Notes: a model not told the origin generated them from the sequence alone. A stretch of 64,000 bases of DNA from Aricia agestis (GCF_905147365.1 NC_056425.1:1247501-1311500); one strand, 5' to 3'. Counted from the first letter of the stretch, positions 10,422-20,879 are shown. Numbers and translations are program-made.

Positions 10422-10893
10422 TTAAGAGGGAATATGGTAATAGGGGAGGGTAGGGAAGGGAAGGGAAGGGAATAGTTGAGGGTAGGGAAGGGAATAGGGG
10501 ATTGGGCCTCCGGTAAACTCACTCACTCGGCGAAACACAGTGCAAGCGCTGTTTCACGCCGGTTTGCTGTGAGAACGTGGTATTTATCCGGTCGAGTCGG
10601 CCCATTCGTGCCGAAGCATGGCTCTCCCACGTATATAAAATTCTCGTGTCACGGGGTGCGTGGTTGAAATCCTCTGAAACGGGACCTATTTTCGTGAATC
10701 TTAGCGAGCATATTTTGTTGAATAAATAATAATAAATTATTACAACTCGAGACTGACGGCGACCATTGTTTGTGCGACGGGATAGCGATGGACGTTGCCA
10801 TGGTAACATATTTATTTAGTCACTTCAATAAAATAATATGGGCGAAAATCGAAATACTTTATTAGGCAAAACAACGTTTTCCGGGACAGCTGG

Positions 10894-11060
10894 TAATATT
10901 ATAAACGCGAAAGTGTGTCTGTTTCTTACTTCTTCACGCCCAATCCACTGAACCAATTTTGCTGAAATTTAGTATGGTGATTTTTTGAGTCCCGACATAG
11001 GACAAATATTTTAAATGAACGCAGATAAATGTACGGTCCCCACGCAATAAACGATTATTT
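10894..11060 (+). mobile_element. Helitron 5' fragment
   Basis: TAATATTATAAACGCGAAAGTGTGTCTG, read in two parts, is the 5' module seen at 25617 and 52807. It is followed by AACCAATTTTGCTGAAATTT and GTACGGTCCC. The 3' hairpin and CTAG are missing. Confidence 0.6.
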
Positions 11061-11810
11061 TTCTTTCAATTTGTCATTTAGTTTTACAGCAAGTTTTTCT
11101 CTGCACAAAAAATAATTTTCAATACAAAATAAAAATAGTACAGCTATTCCCAGAAATAAAATTCTGAACTTAATTTGTGTGAAATTGAAAAAAAAACTAG
11201 CATCGATAGAGAACATCCCTAGCGTAATTAAATTTGATACTATTGACTAGGAACGCGTTTACGGTTTCACCTATTCTTATGATTCGAATGTCGAATCGAA
11301 GTCATACCCATAAATCTGGAACATACATTAAAAATTGGAACAGGCAGGCGTCACGTTGCGATGTAAACTGACCCTAAAACTGCAGCCTTTGCAACACAAG
11401 ATTAATATCATATCAGTGGTTTTAATGATGTTTATAACTTAAGTTAGGTTGTATATCTTAATATATATATTTCTTGTGTGCGTGTGTATGTGACTGAACT
11501 CCTCCTAAACGACTGGACCAATTTTGATGAAATTTTTTGTGTGTGTTCGTGGAGATTCGAGAATGGTTTAGATTTACAGTTTGGTCTACTGGAAAATGTT
11601 TTTTCAATTAATTTCTTATTTATAAGGAGTTGTTGATTTTGGAATGTTTTACATTAGATCCGGCGGACGGCGCTATCATCGCATTCAATATTATTCTATT
11701 TCAATTTTAGTTTGTCCTGACAGATGGTGCTACGATTAATTTGAAAAAAATTTTGTTATTCAATTCATGTGCTGATTAAAATATTAAATAAATAACACAT
11801 AGGCTACAAT
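11061..11810. other. No gene; scattered TE interior fragments
   Basis: Contains GTGTGTATGTGACTGAACTCC and CTAAACGACTGGACCAATTTTG-type segments (about 11480-11530), typical of decayed repeats. Nothing further is supported. Confidence 0.4.
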
Positions 11811-11814
11811 TTTA

Positions 11815-12090
11815 ACCGACTTTCAAAATGGGGGAGGTGTTATGTTCGTTTTCCTATATTCAACGATTACTCCGCCGTTTGTTAACCGATTTTCAAAATT
11901 TTTCTTTTGGTATATAGGGTATCATCCCAATTTGGTATTATATTCAGAAAAGTGGTGATCTGATGAAGGATCCATAAGTAATCGAGGGAACTCCTCAAAA
12001 CTTATAGGGAAACATATGGTGACTTCGGTTTCGTGAGAAGTATTCTAAGCATATGCTACCAACAAGTAAGATTTTGCACCGAGATATACC
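11815..12090 (+). repeat. ACCGACTTTCAAAATGGGGG repeat module
   Basis: Longer relative of 6355-6500, sharing TTCAACGATTACTCCGCCGT and AACCGATTTTCAAAATTTTT. It continues through GTGATCTGATGAAGGATCC. The element class is unknown. Confidence 0.5.
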
Positions 12091-12210
12091 TGGTATACCG
12101 TGGTTCGGAAGGTGCTGAGAGAATTCCTGATTCTTTATAGATACAAGTTTGGGAGTTTCGGCGTTGTTTTAAGAACAGAAAGCATATGCTACTATGCAAA
12201 TTACATTCTT

Positions 12211-12234
12211 CATCATCATCATCATCATCATCAC
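12211..12234. repeat. (CAT)n microsatellite
   Basis: Seven to eight CAT units. Confidence 0.9.
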
Positions 12235-12303
12235 TACCATATTATACCATTTCATAGTCTTTTAGATCGAGACTCGAGTTTGTCAAGCGATAATTAAAAA
12301 AAA

Positions 12304-12595
12304 TCTATATCTACCTAATATTATAAACCTGAAGAGTATGTTTGCTTGAACGCGTCAATCTCAGAAACTACAGGTCCGATTTAAAAACTTATCTCAGTGT
12401 TAGATAGATCATTTATCGAGTAAGACTCATCATTTATCGAGAAGGTTATATTATATTATTACTCTAAGACTAATACGACAGAAGAAACTCAGGAAAATGT
12501 GGGAAAAACGGGGGAAATATTTTTTATGGGAAAATGTACCTACGGATTCTGTAAAATTTCTAATTTACGCGGGCGAAGCCGCGCGGGACATCTAG
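12304..12595 (+). mobile_element. Non-autonomous Helitron, full length
   Basis: Starts TCTATAT after an A and runs through CCTAATATTATAAACC and the TTAGATAGATCATTTATCGA region. It ends with a GCGG-GCGAAG-CCGC stem, GCGGGACATCTAG and T. Its sibling is 30876-31257. The 5' limit may be 12310 because TCTA occurs twice. Confidence 0.75.
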
Positions 12596-12602
12596 TCTTA
12601 TA

Positions 12603-12795
12603 TAAAAAACTTGAGAGATGTCAAGGGTCACCCGAAGAAATAACTTCTTATGTTCAAAAAACCTGTACGGTATTCATAATTATACACTCAAAATAATTAT
12701 TAAAAAAACGCCATCTATTGACGCCCAGGAATACTATCAACGCCCTCTGCCCCTACCATGCAGATACTAATGAAAAAGTGTCGAGGTCGTTCCAA
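12603..12795 (-). repeat. Family E copy with one internal subunit
   Basis: Has CTTGAGAGATGTCAAGGGTC, the ACACTCAAAATAATTATTAA region, a single GACGCCCAGGAATACTATCA unit, CAACGCCCTCTGCCCCTACC and GTGTCGAGGTCG. Compared with 51490-51823 it has only one of two internal subunits. It begins just after a Helitron CTAG. Confidence 0.65.
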
Positions 12796-12799
12796 TAAG

Positions 12800-13880
12800 A
12801 AAAGTCATGTTCGAGTAATCTTGCGATCGAAGCGGCATTCGAGTCATGAGAATAGGGTTCCATATTGTTGATGGATACTCGAATTGAGTTATTGGTATTG
12901 TGTTTTAATGGACAAAAGGTTTTTACCGATAGTGATGTGTTTTGGTTATCGATGTTTTTTTAGTGTTGTGAGTTTTATCGTACGTCGGTAGTTTATTTAC
13001 TGTGTATATTTACGTTGTGTAACGTATATTTGTGTTACGTTTAATATAATGTAAGAGGTAAATTTCTATCTGTATTTATATTATACTGATTAAGATTTGT
13101 GTCTTTGAAACTTTGAGTCCTGAGAAAAATTGAAAAATTATTAAGGCGTGGGAATATGCTTGGCGACCCCAAAGGAAGATTTTTCGACCGACCGAGGTAG
13201 CATGCTCGGTCAAGCCGAAGTCCGCTGACGTAATTTCAGAAGTTGTATATTTCCTTCTTCCCTAAGATTAGCGTCACGTATTAACCACGCTGTAGAGTAA
13301 TATTTGAGTGACGTATTATTTTGCCAATTCTCCACTTTATGCTTACATTCAAATCAAAATTAATAATTAATTTTGATTTGAATGTAAGCAGCAATTGTAA
13401 TGGCGTATAAAAACATTTTTTGTGTCTTCACAAGTTTAATATTGTTTATAAAACGATACGAGCGTCTGAAACCACGGAATATTACTCGAATACAAAATAT
13501 ACTTACGAAATTCCCTGGAGCCGAAACAAAATATCAATCGCAATGAACCGAATGTAAAACCCGTATTTTTCAATTCCCTCACCGAAAAAAATCAAATAAG
13601 CTTCAAATTACAGCATTTCATATTTCAACTGGCACCTGCTTTCAGCACGACTGGTTTTCACAAACTAATCCCTTGTTGCTGAAGGAAATTGGCCCTTATT
13701 TTGTGATTATACAGTGGAATATTGATTGGCTGCTATTAATACCTTTCGATATTGATGTATAGAGATTATTTTGGATGGGAAGTTCAAAGTGGCGAATACC
13801 GTCGGTGTAATCAAGTCCCGATATGAACATCGCTAATTGCGTACACAGTATTAGTTATTAATGCGGTATTCATTAAGGTA
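12800..13880. other. Unassigned sequence with one perfect palindrome
   Basis: No repeat family recognised apart from the palindrome at 13341-13389. No convincing ORF or RNA gene. Confidence 0.4.
13341..13389. repeat. 49-nt palindrome, 24-bp perfect arms
   Basis: Arms begin GCTTACATTCAAATCAAAAT and are exact reverse complements around a single central base. There is no loop, tail or target duplication. It could extrude as a cruciform or fold as a hairpin RNA. Confidence 0.9.
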
Positions 13881-13884
13881 CTAG

Positions 13885-14095
13885 CTTGAAATCTCTTAAA
13901 ATATGCTTTTAAGCTGCTAAAGTGATGTAAAATTTGTTAGAAAGGCTTAAATCTGTTAAGATGGCTTTGCAGCTGTTAAAATTGATGTAAAATTTGTTAA
14001 AAAGGCTTGAAAACTGTTAAAATGACGTAAATTTGTTAAACTGGCTTACAAGTTATTAAAAAGACATTTAAATTGTTAAAAAGAAATTTGAAATA
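13885..14095 (+). repeat. Degenerate minisatellite of about 20 nt
   Basis: About ten consecutive units of consensus TGTTAAAAAGGCTTRAAA spaced 19-21 nt apart, for example TGTTAAGATGGCTTTGCAGC, then TGTTAAAATTGATGTAAAATT. Alternating GGCTT and GATGTAAA forms suggest a 40-nt higher-order unit. Confidence 0.75.
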
Positions 14096-14162
14096 TCTAT
14101 TACCCTTTTCAAGTCACACTTACGGACTGCCATAGGATTTCAAATGTTTCTTTCCAAATTAA

Positions 14163-14651
14163 GAGGATACACCAGGGACGAGAGAAATGTATTGCTGTCT
14201 CACCAAACTCAAGTCTCCCACCGCAGAGCGCGACAGAGACAATACGACAAAAGTTCTAATAAAAGAACAGAAAATCTTCGATTCGTTGTCCGCTGATTCC
14301 TTCTCCAAAACTTAACCGATTTAAGTATTTTTTTTATTTTTTATTTAAGTATTTTTTCATTAAGAATTAAAACAAGGCTTGAACTGTGTTCCTATGTTTT
14401 CTTTTTTTTTGTATATTCTAGCCAGTTTTGTTTTCTGGGTGTTTGAACACAGAGGAAAATCTGGCCATTTTTTGGGTTTTTGGACGTTCTTGTCTTTTTT
14501 AATAATAAAATTATGAAAAAAAAGAAAACATAGGGACATGCTATTATAGTGGCCATAGATATTCAGGCAAAAATTCATAACTCTACCGGCATTATCCAAG
14601 GAGGAAACAGGCGACAACGTTTGTATGGAAAAACGTCGTTGTGGACTCCTC
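14163..14651 (-). mobile_element. TTAA-flanked non-autonomous element, third copy
   Basis: Inverted, diverged relative of 9465-9937: GAGGATACACC at one end, GTGGACTCCTC at the other, TTAA at 14159-14162 and 14652-14655. Shared interior includes CCTATGTTTTC, GGCCATTTTTTGGG and AACTTAACCGATTTAAGTA. No ORF. Confidence 0.7.
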
Positions 14652-14965
14652 TTAAGAATGTAACCTATGCTTTACAGTTTATATCATAATATTATGTTTA
14701 TTATTTTCACTACCACATAATCGTTTTTATTTATCAACATTATTAAGGACATACACAACATATTAAGTGCTACGTCGTAGACATGACCAATAATTTGTAG
14801 AGCTGCTACGAAAAAGTCTACGAAAAACAAGCTTCTGTTTAACACAGCAATAATATACGTTATTTTATTAGCTTGGTGATGTTTCCTTGCCTTTGTCTTA
14901 CATAATATAAAAAAATCATGACAGAAAAAGACACACTTGAAATAGTTATAGAAATAGTTTTTTAT

Positions 14966-15284
14966 ACGTAGAAGAGCCATGCTTCGGCACGAATGGGCCG
15001 GCTCGACCGGAGAAATACCACGTTCTCACAGAAAACCGGCGTGAAACAGCGCTTACGCTGTGTTTCGCCGAGTGAGTGAGTTTACCGGAGGCCCAATTCC
15101 CTTCCCTATCCTCCCCTATTCTCTTCCCTTCCCATCCCTACCCTCCCCTATTACCCTATTCCCTCTTAAAAGGCCGGCAACGCACCTGCAGCTCTTCTGA
15201 TGCTGCGAGTGTCCATGGGCGACGGAAGTTGCTTTCCATCAGGTGACCCGTTTGCTCGTTTGCCCCTTCTTTCATAAAAAAAAA
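14966..15284 (+). mobile_element. SINE A, near full length
   Basis: ACGTAGAAGAGCCATGC head, GGCCGGCTCGACCGGAGAAA, CAGCGCTTACGCTG, the pyrimidine tract and GGTGACCCGTTTGCTCGTTT tail ending in A9. One base change (TTACG for TTGCG) breaks the central palindrome. Confidence 0.88.
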
Positions 15285-15536
15285 GTTATAAATTGCATAA
15301 ATACCTCCATAGTACAAATACAAATATCTTTATTGGAGACTACTCTATGGTCTATTGGTTAGTATTACATACTTAAAAAAAGTGTAGGGTTAGTTAAAAA
15401 GAACAAAACATAACTAATATTGTATGACCATAATAATGTAACACTTTTATGTACCACATTTATGCAATAAATCATTTTATTCAATTCTATTATAATCTTC
15501 TGAGTAGATTTCAACATTTTTTCATTTTTTATATAA

Positions 15537-15745
15537 TTTTGGTGGAAATTTTTGTTTCCACCAAAATTGGGGATTAGGTGTTTATGGGAAACTGGTACGA
15601 CAACCACCACCTAGACAAGAAGAGTTAGCTTGTGACAGAATGAAGTGAATGGCGTATTTTTTATGCTTCAAGAATCAATGGTATTTTGTAATCATAATGT
15701 TTTACACACCCTCTTACCCACCAAAATTTATAAAGTAATTTGCGA
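15537..15745 (+). repeat. CCACCAAAATT repeat, copy flanking the LINE
   Basis: Starts with a perfect 12-bp hairpin (TTTTGGTGGAAA...TTTCCACCAAAA). It includes GAAACTGGTACGACAACC, AATGAAGTGAATGGCGTATT and ends CCACCAAAATTTA. A second copy lies at 17885-18050. Confidence 0.7.
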
Positions 15746-15798
15746 GAAAAATAATCTTAAAAGAAAAACTACGTGCACTAAAGTTTTAGCACATTAAC

Positions 15799-17757
15799 TT
15801 TTTTTTTTTTTTTTTTTTTTTTATTTATTAGAGTCAACAAACAGTAACCAAAGTACATATTCCTTAAAAGAGTATACAAATCAATCTTATTAACTGTGGT
15901 ACCAACAACGTTAACTACAAATTACTACAATAAATAATTAAAACAATGCACTCAGTAAAGGGGCAGATGTAGACAAAATATACAATAAATAAGAAGATAA
16001 ACTATATATAACATATCCATACAAATTGTAATACAAAATATGATTTGTGATTTGTAGATTTGAAGAATTAAATGACAAGTACACAGTGTCTAAATTACTG
16101 TACTAGGTAGTTAAGCCTATACTTAGTAAGATAAAATATATCATAGTAAAACTAATATTACAGTAAATAGTAGGTAAGTAAGTAAGTAGTCGTTTCGCTT
16201 CTCTTGCACATGCGCAGCGCTTACACACACATACACATACATATATATATCATGTGTTGCCAACGAAATTCAGACAGGAATAGAGGGTTACTAGGGTGGT
16301 TTTTGCAATAGTTTAGAGATCTCTTTTTTATATTTTGCTTTCTTATTGTCAAAAAATATCAACAGATACAAATCTTTTATTATATGTGTCAGCAAGTCTA
16401 TAAAGTGGTGAACGCTTACCAATATTAGTACGACAAACTGCAGTAGAGAATGTTTGATGTGGCCTACGAGAATGAGTTGTGAGAGGTGTCCTATAACATA
16501 TTTTATTATTTAGGGAAATGCAATCATAACGATTATGGCAAAGGTCAAAAAGGAGCATCAACTCAAGTTGGATTCGCCTAGATGTTAGTGGGAGAAGGTT
16601 GTGTGTCATTAACAGAATATTGTAAGGTTTTCGGGAACGACAACATCTATATTGCATTGAGCGGAGATATTTCTTTTGGACCATTTCAATTGCGTTACTA
16701 TATTTTTTATAATATGGGTTCCAAATTGCAACAGCATATTCAAGTTGTGACCGAATGAGAGATTTATAGATATAAAGGTGTGTTGAAGAGTGCACAAATT
16801 CTTTGCATGATCTCATTACGAAACCATACATTTTATATGACTTGCTTATAATGTCATTAATATGCAAATCTAAATGTAATTTACTATCTAAAATTACTCC
16901 CAGGTCCCTTATGGAATCTACACGTTCTAAATTTTGATTGCATAACGTATAAATAAATTTGCTTATATTACGCTTTCTTGTAAACGTTATGGATTTGCAT
17001 TTGCTAATGCTAAGTGACAATTTATTTTTATTGCAATAATCAGAAAATCTATTTAGGTCTTCTTGGAGTCTTGTATGATCGTCGATATTTTGTATACGCA
17101 TATATATTTTAAGGTCATCAGCATAGAGTAAAAATTTACAAAACCTAAAACAGAGACGTGCATCATTAATAAAAAGGACAAACAATAACGGGCCTAAAAT
17201 AGATCCCTGGGGTACTCCAGATGTAACAGATACATAATCAGATTGAAATCCATTAATAATTATTTTTTGAGTGCGGTTAGTTATATAAGACTTAAACCAT
17301 CGCCATAAATTTCCACGAATGCCATTAAAGGATAATTTTTCTAGCAGTATTTTATGATCAACTCTGTCAAAAGCTTTTCGAAAGTCCGTATAAACACTGT
17401 CTATTTGTATATTGTAATCCAGAGCTTCAATTAAATCTGATACATAGACCAGTAAATTTGTAGTTGTAGAACGCCGTAATACAAAACCATGCTGCTCTTG
17501 CATTATGATTCTATGTAGTAGAGGATAGATATTATTATGAACTAGTCTTTCGAAAAGCTTTGACAGAGCTGGTAAAATTGAAATAGGTCTATAATTTTCT
17601 ATATTATTCCTGTTACCACCCTTAAAGACTGGGACAATTCTGGCCGTTTTCCATATAGTGGGAAATGTGCCTTCCTGTAGGCAAACATTAAATATAATAT
17701 GAAGGGGTAGAAATATAGCTGATGCCGTTTCCTTAAAAAACAATGGAGGGATGAAAC
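15799..17757 (-). mobile_element. 5'-truncated non-LTR retrotransposon (LINE)
   Basis: Reverse-strand element comprising the RT coding end, a roughly 550-bp 3' UTR (15823-16348) with AATAAAT just before the tail, and a 24-nt poly-A tail (plus-strand poly-T 15799-15822). 5' truncation close to codon 1 of the surviving frame is the usual outcome of incomplete target-primed reverse transcription. TTAAC occurs next to the poly-T (15794-15798) and beyond the 5' end (17758-17762) and may be a short target duplication. No endonuclease or ORF1 survives. Confidence 0.88.
16349..17743 (-). CDS. Partial non-LTR reverse transcriptase
   Basis: A 464-residue open frame from the ORF2 of a non-LTR retrotransposon, which would copy element RNA at a nicked target. 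Motifs in order: NYRPIS (residues 50-55), QHGF (84-87), YTDFRKAFDRVDH (118-130, first catalytic Asp 120), GVPQGSILGPLLF (176-188) and YADD (207-210, Asp 209 and 210). A thumb/C-terminal region rich in Lys and Tyr follows and ends VSVDIF. No RNase H or endonuclease domain is present. The true start is lost: the first codon is TTG, and the frame extends only a few codons upstream to a stop near the 5' break. The uninterrupted frame over 1.4 kb suggests a fairly recent insertion. The motif set fits the Jockey/CR1 group; the exact clade is uncertain. Confidence 0.9.
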   Translation of the reverse strand: MFFKETASAIFLPLHIIFNVCLQEGTFPTIWKTARIVPVFKGGNRNNIENYRPISILPALSKLFERLVHNNIYPLLHRIIMQEQHGFVLRRSTTTNLLVYVSDLIEALDYNIQIDSVYTDFRKAFDRVDHKILLEKLSFNGIRGNLWRWFKSYITNRTQKIIINGFQSDYVSVTSGVPQGSILGPLLFVLFINDARLCFRFCKFLLYADDLKIYMRIQNIDDHTRLQEDLNRFSDYCNKNKLSLSISKCKSITFTRKRNISKFIYTLCNQNLERVDSIRDLGVILDSKLHLDLHINDIISKSYKMYGFVMRSCKEFVHSSTHLYIYKSLIRSQLEYAVAIWNPYYKKYSNAIEMVQKKYLRSMQYRCCRSRKPYNILLMTHNLLPLTSRRIQLELMLLFDLCHNRYDCISLNNKICYRTPLTTHSRRPHQTFSTAVCRTNIGKRSPLYRLADTYNKRFVSVDIF

Positions 17758-17884
17758 TTAACTATAAACAAACCAAAACTCTATCGATATTCAAAATAAC
17801 AACATGATATTATTGTCACAAGTAGGATAACTTAAGTACATCAAAATTGCATAAAATCGGGGGTTTTGTGATAAAACGGTTTTC

Positions 17885-18050
17885 TTTCATTTCTGTCTAG
17901 AAACTGGTACGACCCAGCCCACAGCCACCTCCTAAACTGGTTAGCGTGTGGCTGAATGAAGTAAATGGCGTATTTTTCATGCTTAAGGGATCAATTGTAT
18001 TTTGTAGAAACAACATTTCGTAAATCCCACCAAAATTTAAAAATTCTCGG
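17885..18050 (+). repeat. CCACCAAAATT repeat, second copy
   Basis: Matches 15560-15745: GAAACTGGTACGACCC, GGCTGAATGAAGTAAATGGC, TTCATGCTTAAGGGATCAAT and CCACCAAAATTT. A further GCCACCAAAATTG lies near 18221. It is in the same orientation as the copy on the other side of the LINE. Confidence 0.7.
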
Positions 18051-18840
18051 CGACAAACCTAAACTGTGTCATAAAAACTCAATTACAGAAGTTAGTACAA
18101 TAAAATTCATATATTATGAAGAGTCAACTATATAAAACGAAGACATAAAATAAAAATCAAATCCAGTATCAAGTTTTCTGTTAATCGGTCTAGATATGAA
18201 GTAAAATAGTTCGGCGACAAGCCACCAAAATTGTAAATCGCCTATTTATGTTTATTTTCTTGGAAAATAATTATTATTTTTAAAAAATAAGGATAGGCCC
18301 AAATTATAAGCGTTATGTTTTACTTTTAAAATCAAAAATGAAAACGATATCTTGAAAAAATAAGATAGTTTTTAACCTTGCCACGCAAGAAAGCGGTTTG
18401 GGAAATACAGTCTTCTATATAATGTTTATGAGTAACAATAATAGTAAGACGCTTATAATAATTTAGCCGTTATCAACATGGCCATTAATTTCGCTACTAT
18501 TTTCAAAGGAAAAAATAGTTACAAAGACGCAATAAAGATAAAAAAGTCTTATCTTTTGATTCCCCTTATTCTTCCCTCCACTGATGGTTTTAAACGGTCT
18601 CTTATATGTAAGCCTAATGGTAAGTGGGCAGTGTATGTTGTACAAATCATTAATGCTGGCACAAGGGTTGCTTTTATTGCACAGTTTTATAGTTTCGGCG
18701 ATAGACTGCGGGACTTGTAATGTTGGGCCACGAGAGAGAAACGAATAGGGAAGCGAATAGCGGAAAGAATAGCGGAAGCGAACAGCGAAACGAATAGCAG
18801 AGCGGATGGTGGACGACCAAGCGTAGAAGTGTCGCGATAC
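18051..18840. other. Unassigned sequence
   Basis: No recognised element apart from a purine-rich GCGAATAGCGGAA run around 18740-18800 (imperfect GAATAGCGGA/GAACAGCGAA repeats). No gene. Confidence 0.4.
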
Positions 18841-18945
18841 TTAGGGCATGTTTCATAACTTCCTGATAAGTGTCGGATAGGCTATCCACCACTTTACTTG
18901 ACGGATAGAGTATGGAGAATTTCATAGTCACCACTAATCTAATAA
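18841..18945 (+). repeat. GGGCATGTTTCATAACTTCC repeat fragment
   Basis: Relative of 3748-3818, here longer: CTGATAAGTGTCGGATAGGC, TATCCACCACTTTACTTGAC and GTATGGAGAATTTC. It probably represents one end of a MITE and ends against a SINE B. Confidence 0.45.
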
Positions 18946-18947
18946 AA

Positions 18948-19302
18948 ACACAATATTAATAACTCCCACCACGATTTCGGTAACGGTGGCCGATTTCATT
19001 GTAACCAGGCCAGTTACGCAGGAGTAATTTTATAGTGTCCAAGTGTGTGCGCAGTACACAAGAGCACTCTGTATTCCTTTACTCTCATAACCCTTGGACC
19101 GACACGACTGGCGAGAGATCAGACGCAGGACCAACTTTTTACATGCCCATATCCAACGCATGGATCATCTTACTTATCAGACAATCAGATGATCAGCCTG
19201 CATTGTCCTATTCAAACTTGAAAAAAACATGATTCAACGTGGGAATCGAACCCACGACCTCCTCGTCAAGAGCAACGCTCTTAACCACTGGATCACGAAG
19301 GC
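18948..19302 (-). mobile_element. SINE B (tRNA-derived), full length
   Basis: Minus strand begins CGCCTTCGTGATCCAGTGGT (box A TGATCCAGTGG) and GGGTTCGATTCCCACG (box B). It continues with GGACAATGCAGGCTGATCAT and GATCTCTCGCCAGTCGTGTC and ends near GGTGGGAGTTATTAATATTG. The anticodon region is tRNA-like but the body is a SINE. Moderately diverged from 48165. Confidence 0.85.
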
Positions 19303-19430
19303 GTTATAGAATTTTCTTATATCTAATCTTCAATTAGCTTCACCCAGCTCGCCACAAGTCCTGAAGTATCTTATGGCCACACTCATACACAAGTGTCCAC
19401 CGGCGGTCCGCTCTAATCCCGCTTTTACGA

Positions 19431-19500
19431 CCCCCCCCCCCCCTGCCTCCACCCCCCTCGCCCCCTCACCGCACCCCCAACGAGCCCCGAGTTATGGTCG
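19431..19500. repeat. C-rich low-complexity tract
   Basis: C13 at 19431-19443, then C5-C6 runs. The opposite strand has several G runs that could form a quadruplex. Confidence 0.8.
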
Positions 19501-19524
19501 CCAATGAAAACTGCCGGCTCATCA

Positions 19525-19700
19525 TAAACCTCTGTGGCGCAGCGAGTTGATGGAGACGGAGGTCGCGGCGAAGCCGAGGTGACAAAAAGTTTCCTTCTGG
19601 TTTTCTAAGGGTTTGTTAATGAGTTGTGGCTCAAGCCGGAGATCGCAGGTTTGAATCGCGAGGGGACACGTTCTCTTCTAGTTAGGGCTTGTGCATGATC
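19525..19700 (+). repeat. Possible decayed tRNA-headed SINE
   Basis: CCTCTGTGGCGCAGCGAGTT resembles a box A region, and GGCTCAAGCCGGAGATCGCA with AGGTTTGAATCGCG a box B region. Spacing is disturbed by about 60 bp, so either two fragments or one interrupted copy. Related in style to family C. Confidence 0.35.
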
Positions 19701-19741
19701 TAGCTTGATCTATCAGTCAATCTGATTTGCCTTTCATTTTT

Positions 19742-19860
19742 TTACGAAGTCAAAGTCAAAAAATTTTATTCAGAATAGGTTTTTTTCAAACACTTTCCGA
19801 ACGTAGATGCTACTGGGGGCTACCACCGGTTCGAGAGTGATCCGGCAAACATTGTTTTGA
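19742..19860 (-). mobile_element. Retroelement 3' end (GTCAAAGTCAAA type)
   Basis: ACGAAGTCAAAGTCAAAAAA, TTTTATTCAGAATAGG and GGCTACCACCGGTTCG form, in antisense, a tail motif that I recall as very common in Lepidoptera. No coding part remains. Confidence 0.5.
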
Positions 19861-20879
19861 TAGTACGGGGATCGGGATATGAAAAATAGATAGAGGTAGG
19901 CAAAAAAGATAAATAGTGTTCAATTCTTAGACTGATAAGCACAAAAACTTTATTAAAATCGGTCCATTCGTTTCGGAGGAGTTCAGCAACAATCACCGCA
20001 ACACGACAATTTTTTTATGTATTTATTTTTTTTTTTATGATTTACTTTGCACCAAAAATATTATGGGCTTTTTAAGGAATATTTTATATACTTATTATTC
20101 ACATAGAGCTGAAAATAAAATAAAAAAAAAACTTTTTACCAATATTCTCCATTCATAGTCGCTACGTGATATTTTATTGATTAAACTAATATAAAAATCG
20201 CCCACTAAAATTTCCACGAAAAGGGTTCAGTTTATGACGGAGCCAACTCTAGCGGAAATATAGTCAATTTGAACTCAAACTATCTACTGTGATAAATACT
20301 ATAAAGTATATACCAAAAAGATATTTATATAGGTATGTATAATTATTGTGCCCTCGTAGCGGGCAACTACTGGTCCGGATGTAACAAATGTGGTGTCAAT
20401 AGAATAGCAATGCCGCGGGTAACAATATTTACCTATTATAACCTTTTTTTCAAAACATTTTAATTCTTTTTGGTGCCTTTTTGTGACAAATTACTTGTGA
20501 CCTCAAAAAATTTGTGTACAAAATTACATGTCAATCACTAGTTATTGTGTGAAAGCGTAACAAACTTACAATTACATTACATTATTAGTAGGGATTTCTA
20601 GCGATACCCGACATTTCTAATCATCCAAAGTCGGTCCCAAAACAGGGAAACCGCGTGTAAATTGGCCGAGTTTATCCGTTGTTTTGGGTTCCGCCAGATT
20701 CGGCAAGAAATTATCTGGCCGCAAGTTTCTTTTGAGTTTCCATTCCATTTTCCTCTGACAATCAAAAGGTTTGAGTCCAAAACGCCCGAACCTGACCCAT
20801 CAGCTAATAGTATAGACGCAAGGCATAGGAGGCAGCGATTGGTTATTCTAACGTAGTCATTATTGTATTTTTTGTGGTT

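Larger units (their letters stand above)
9367..10632 (-). mobile_element. SINE A split by a TTAA-site insertion
   Basis: Antisense tail and body (9367-9464) resume at 10422 and reach the 5' head (rc of ACGTGGGAGAGCCATG) at 10632. The interruption is at TTAA in the conserved CCTTTTAAGAGGGAATA segment and holds two 484-bp units. Flanking ATATA motifs suggest a target duplication in AT-rich DNA. The element is non-coding, and the central GGGAATAGGG run is simple repeat. Confidence 0.85.

Noticed and set aside
13885..14095. CRISPR-like array
   Set aside because: Units are contiguous and degenerate with no conserved repeat/unique spacer pattern, and the sequence is eukaryotic.
16609..16797. Second minus-strand frame inside the RT region
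   Set aside because: Alternate-phase shadow of the reverse transcriptase frame.
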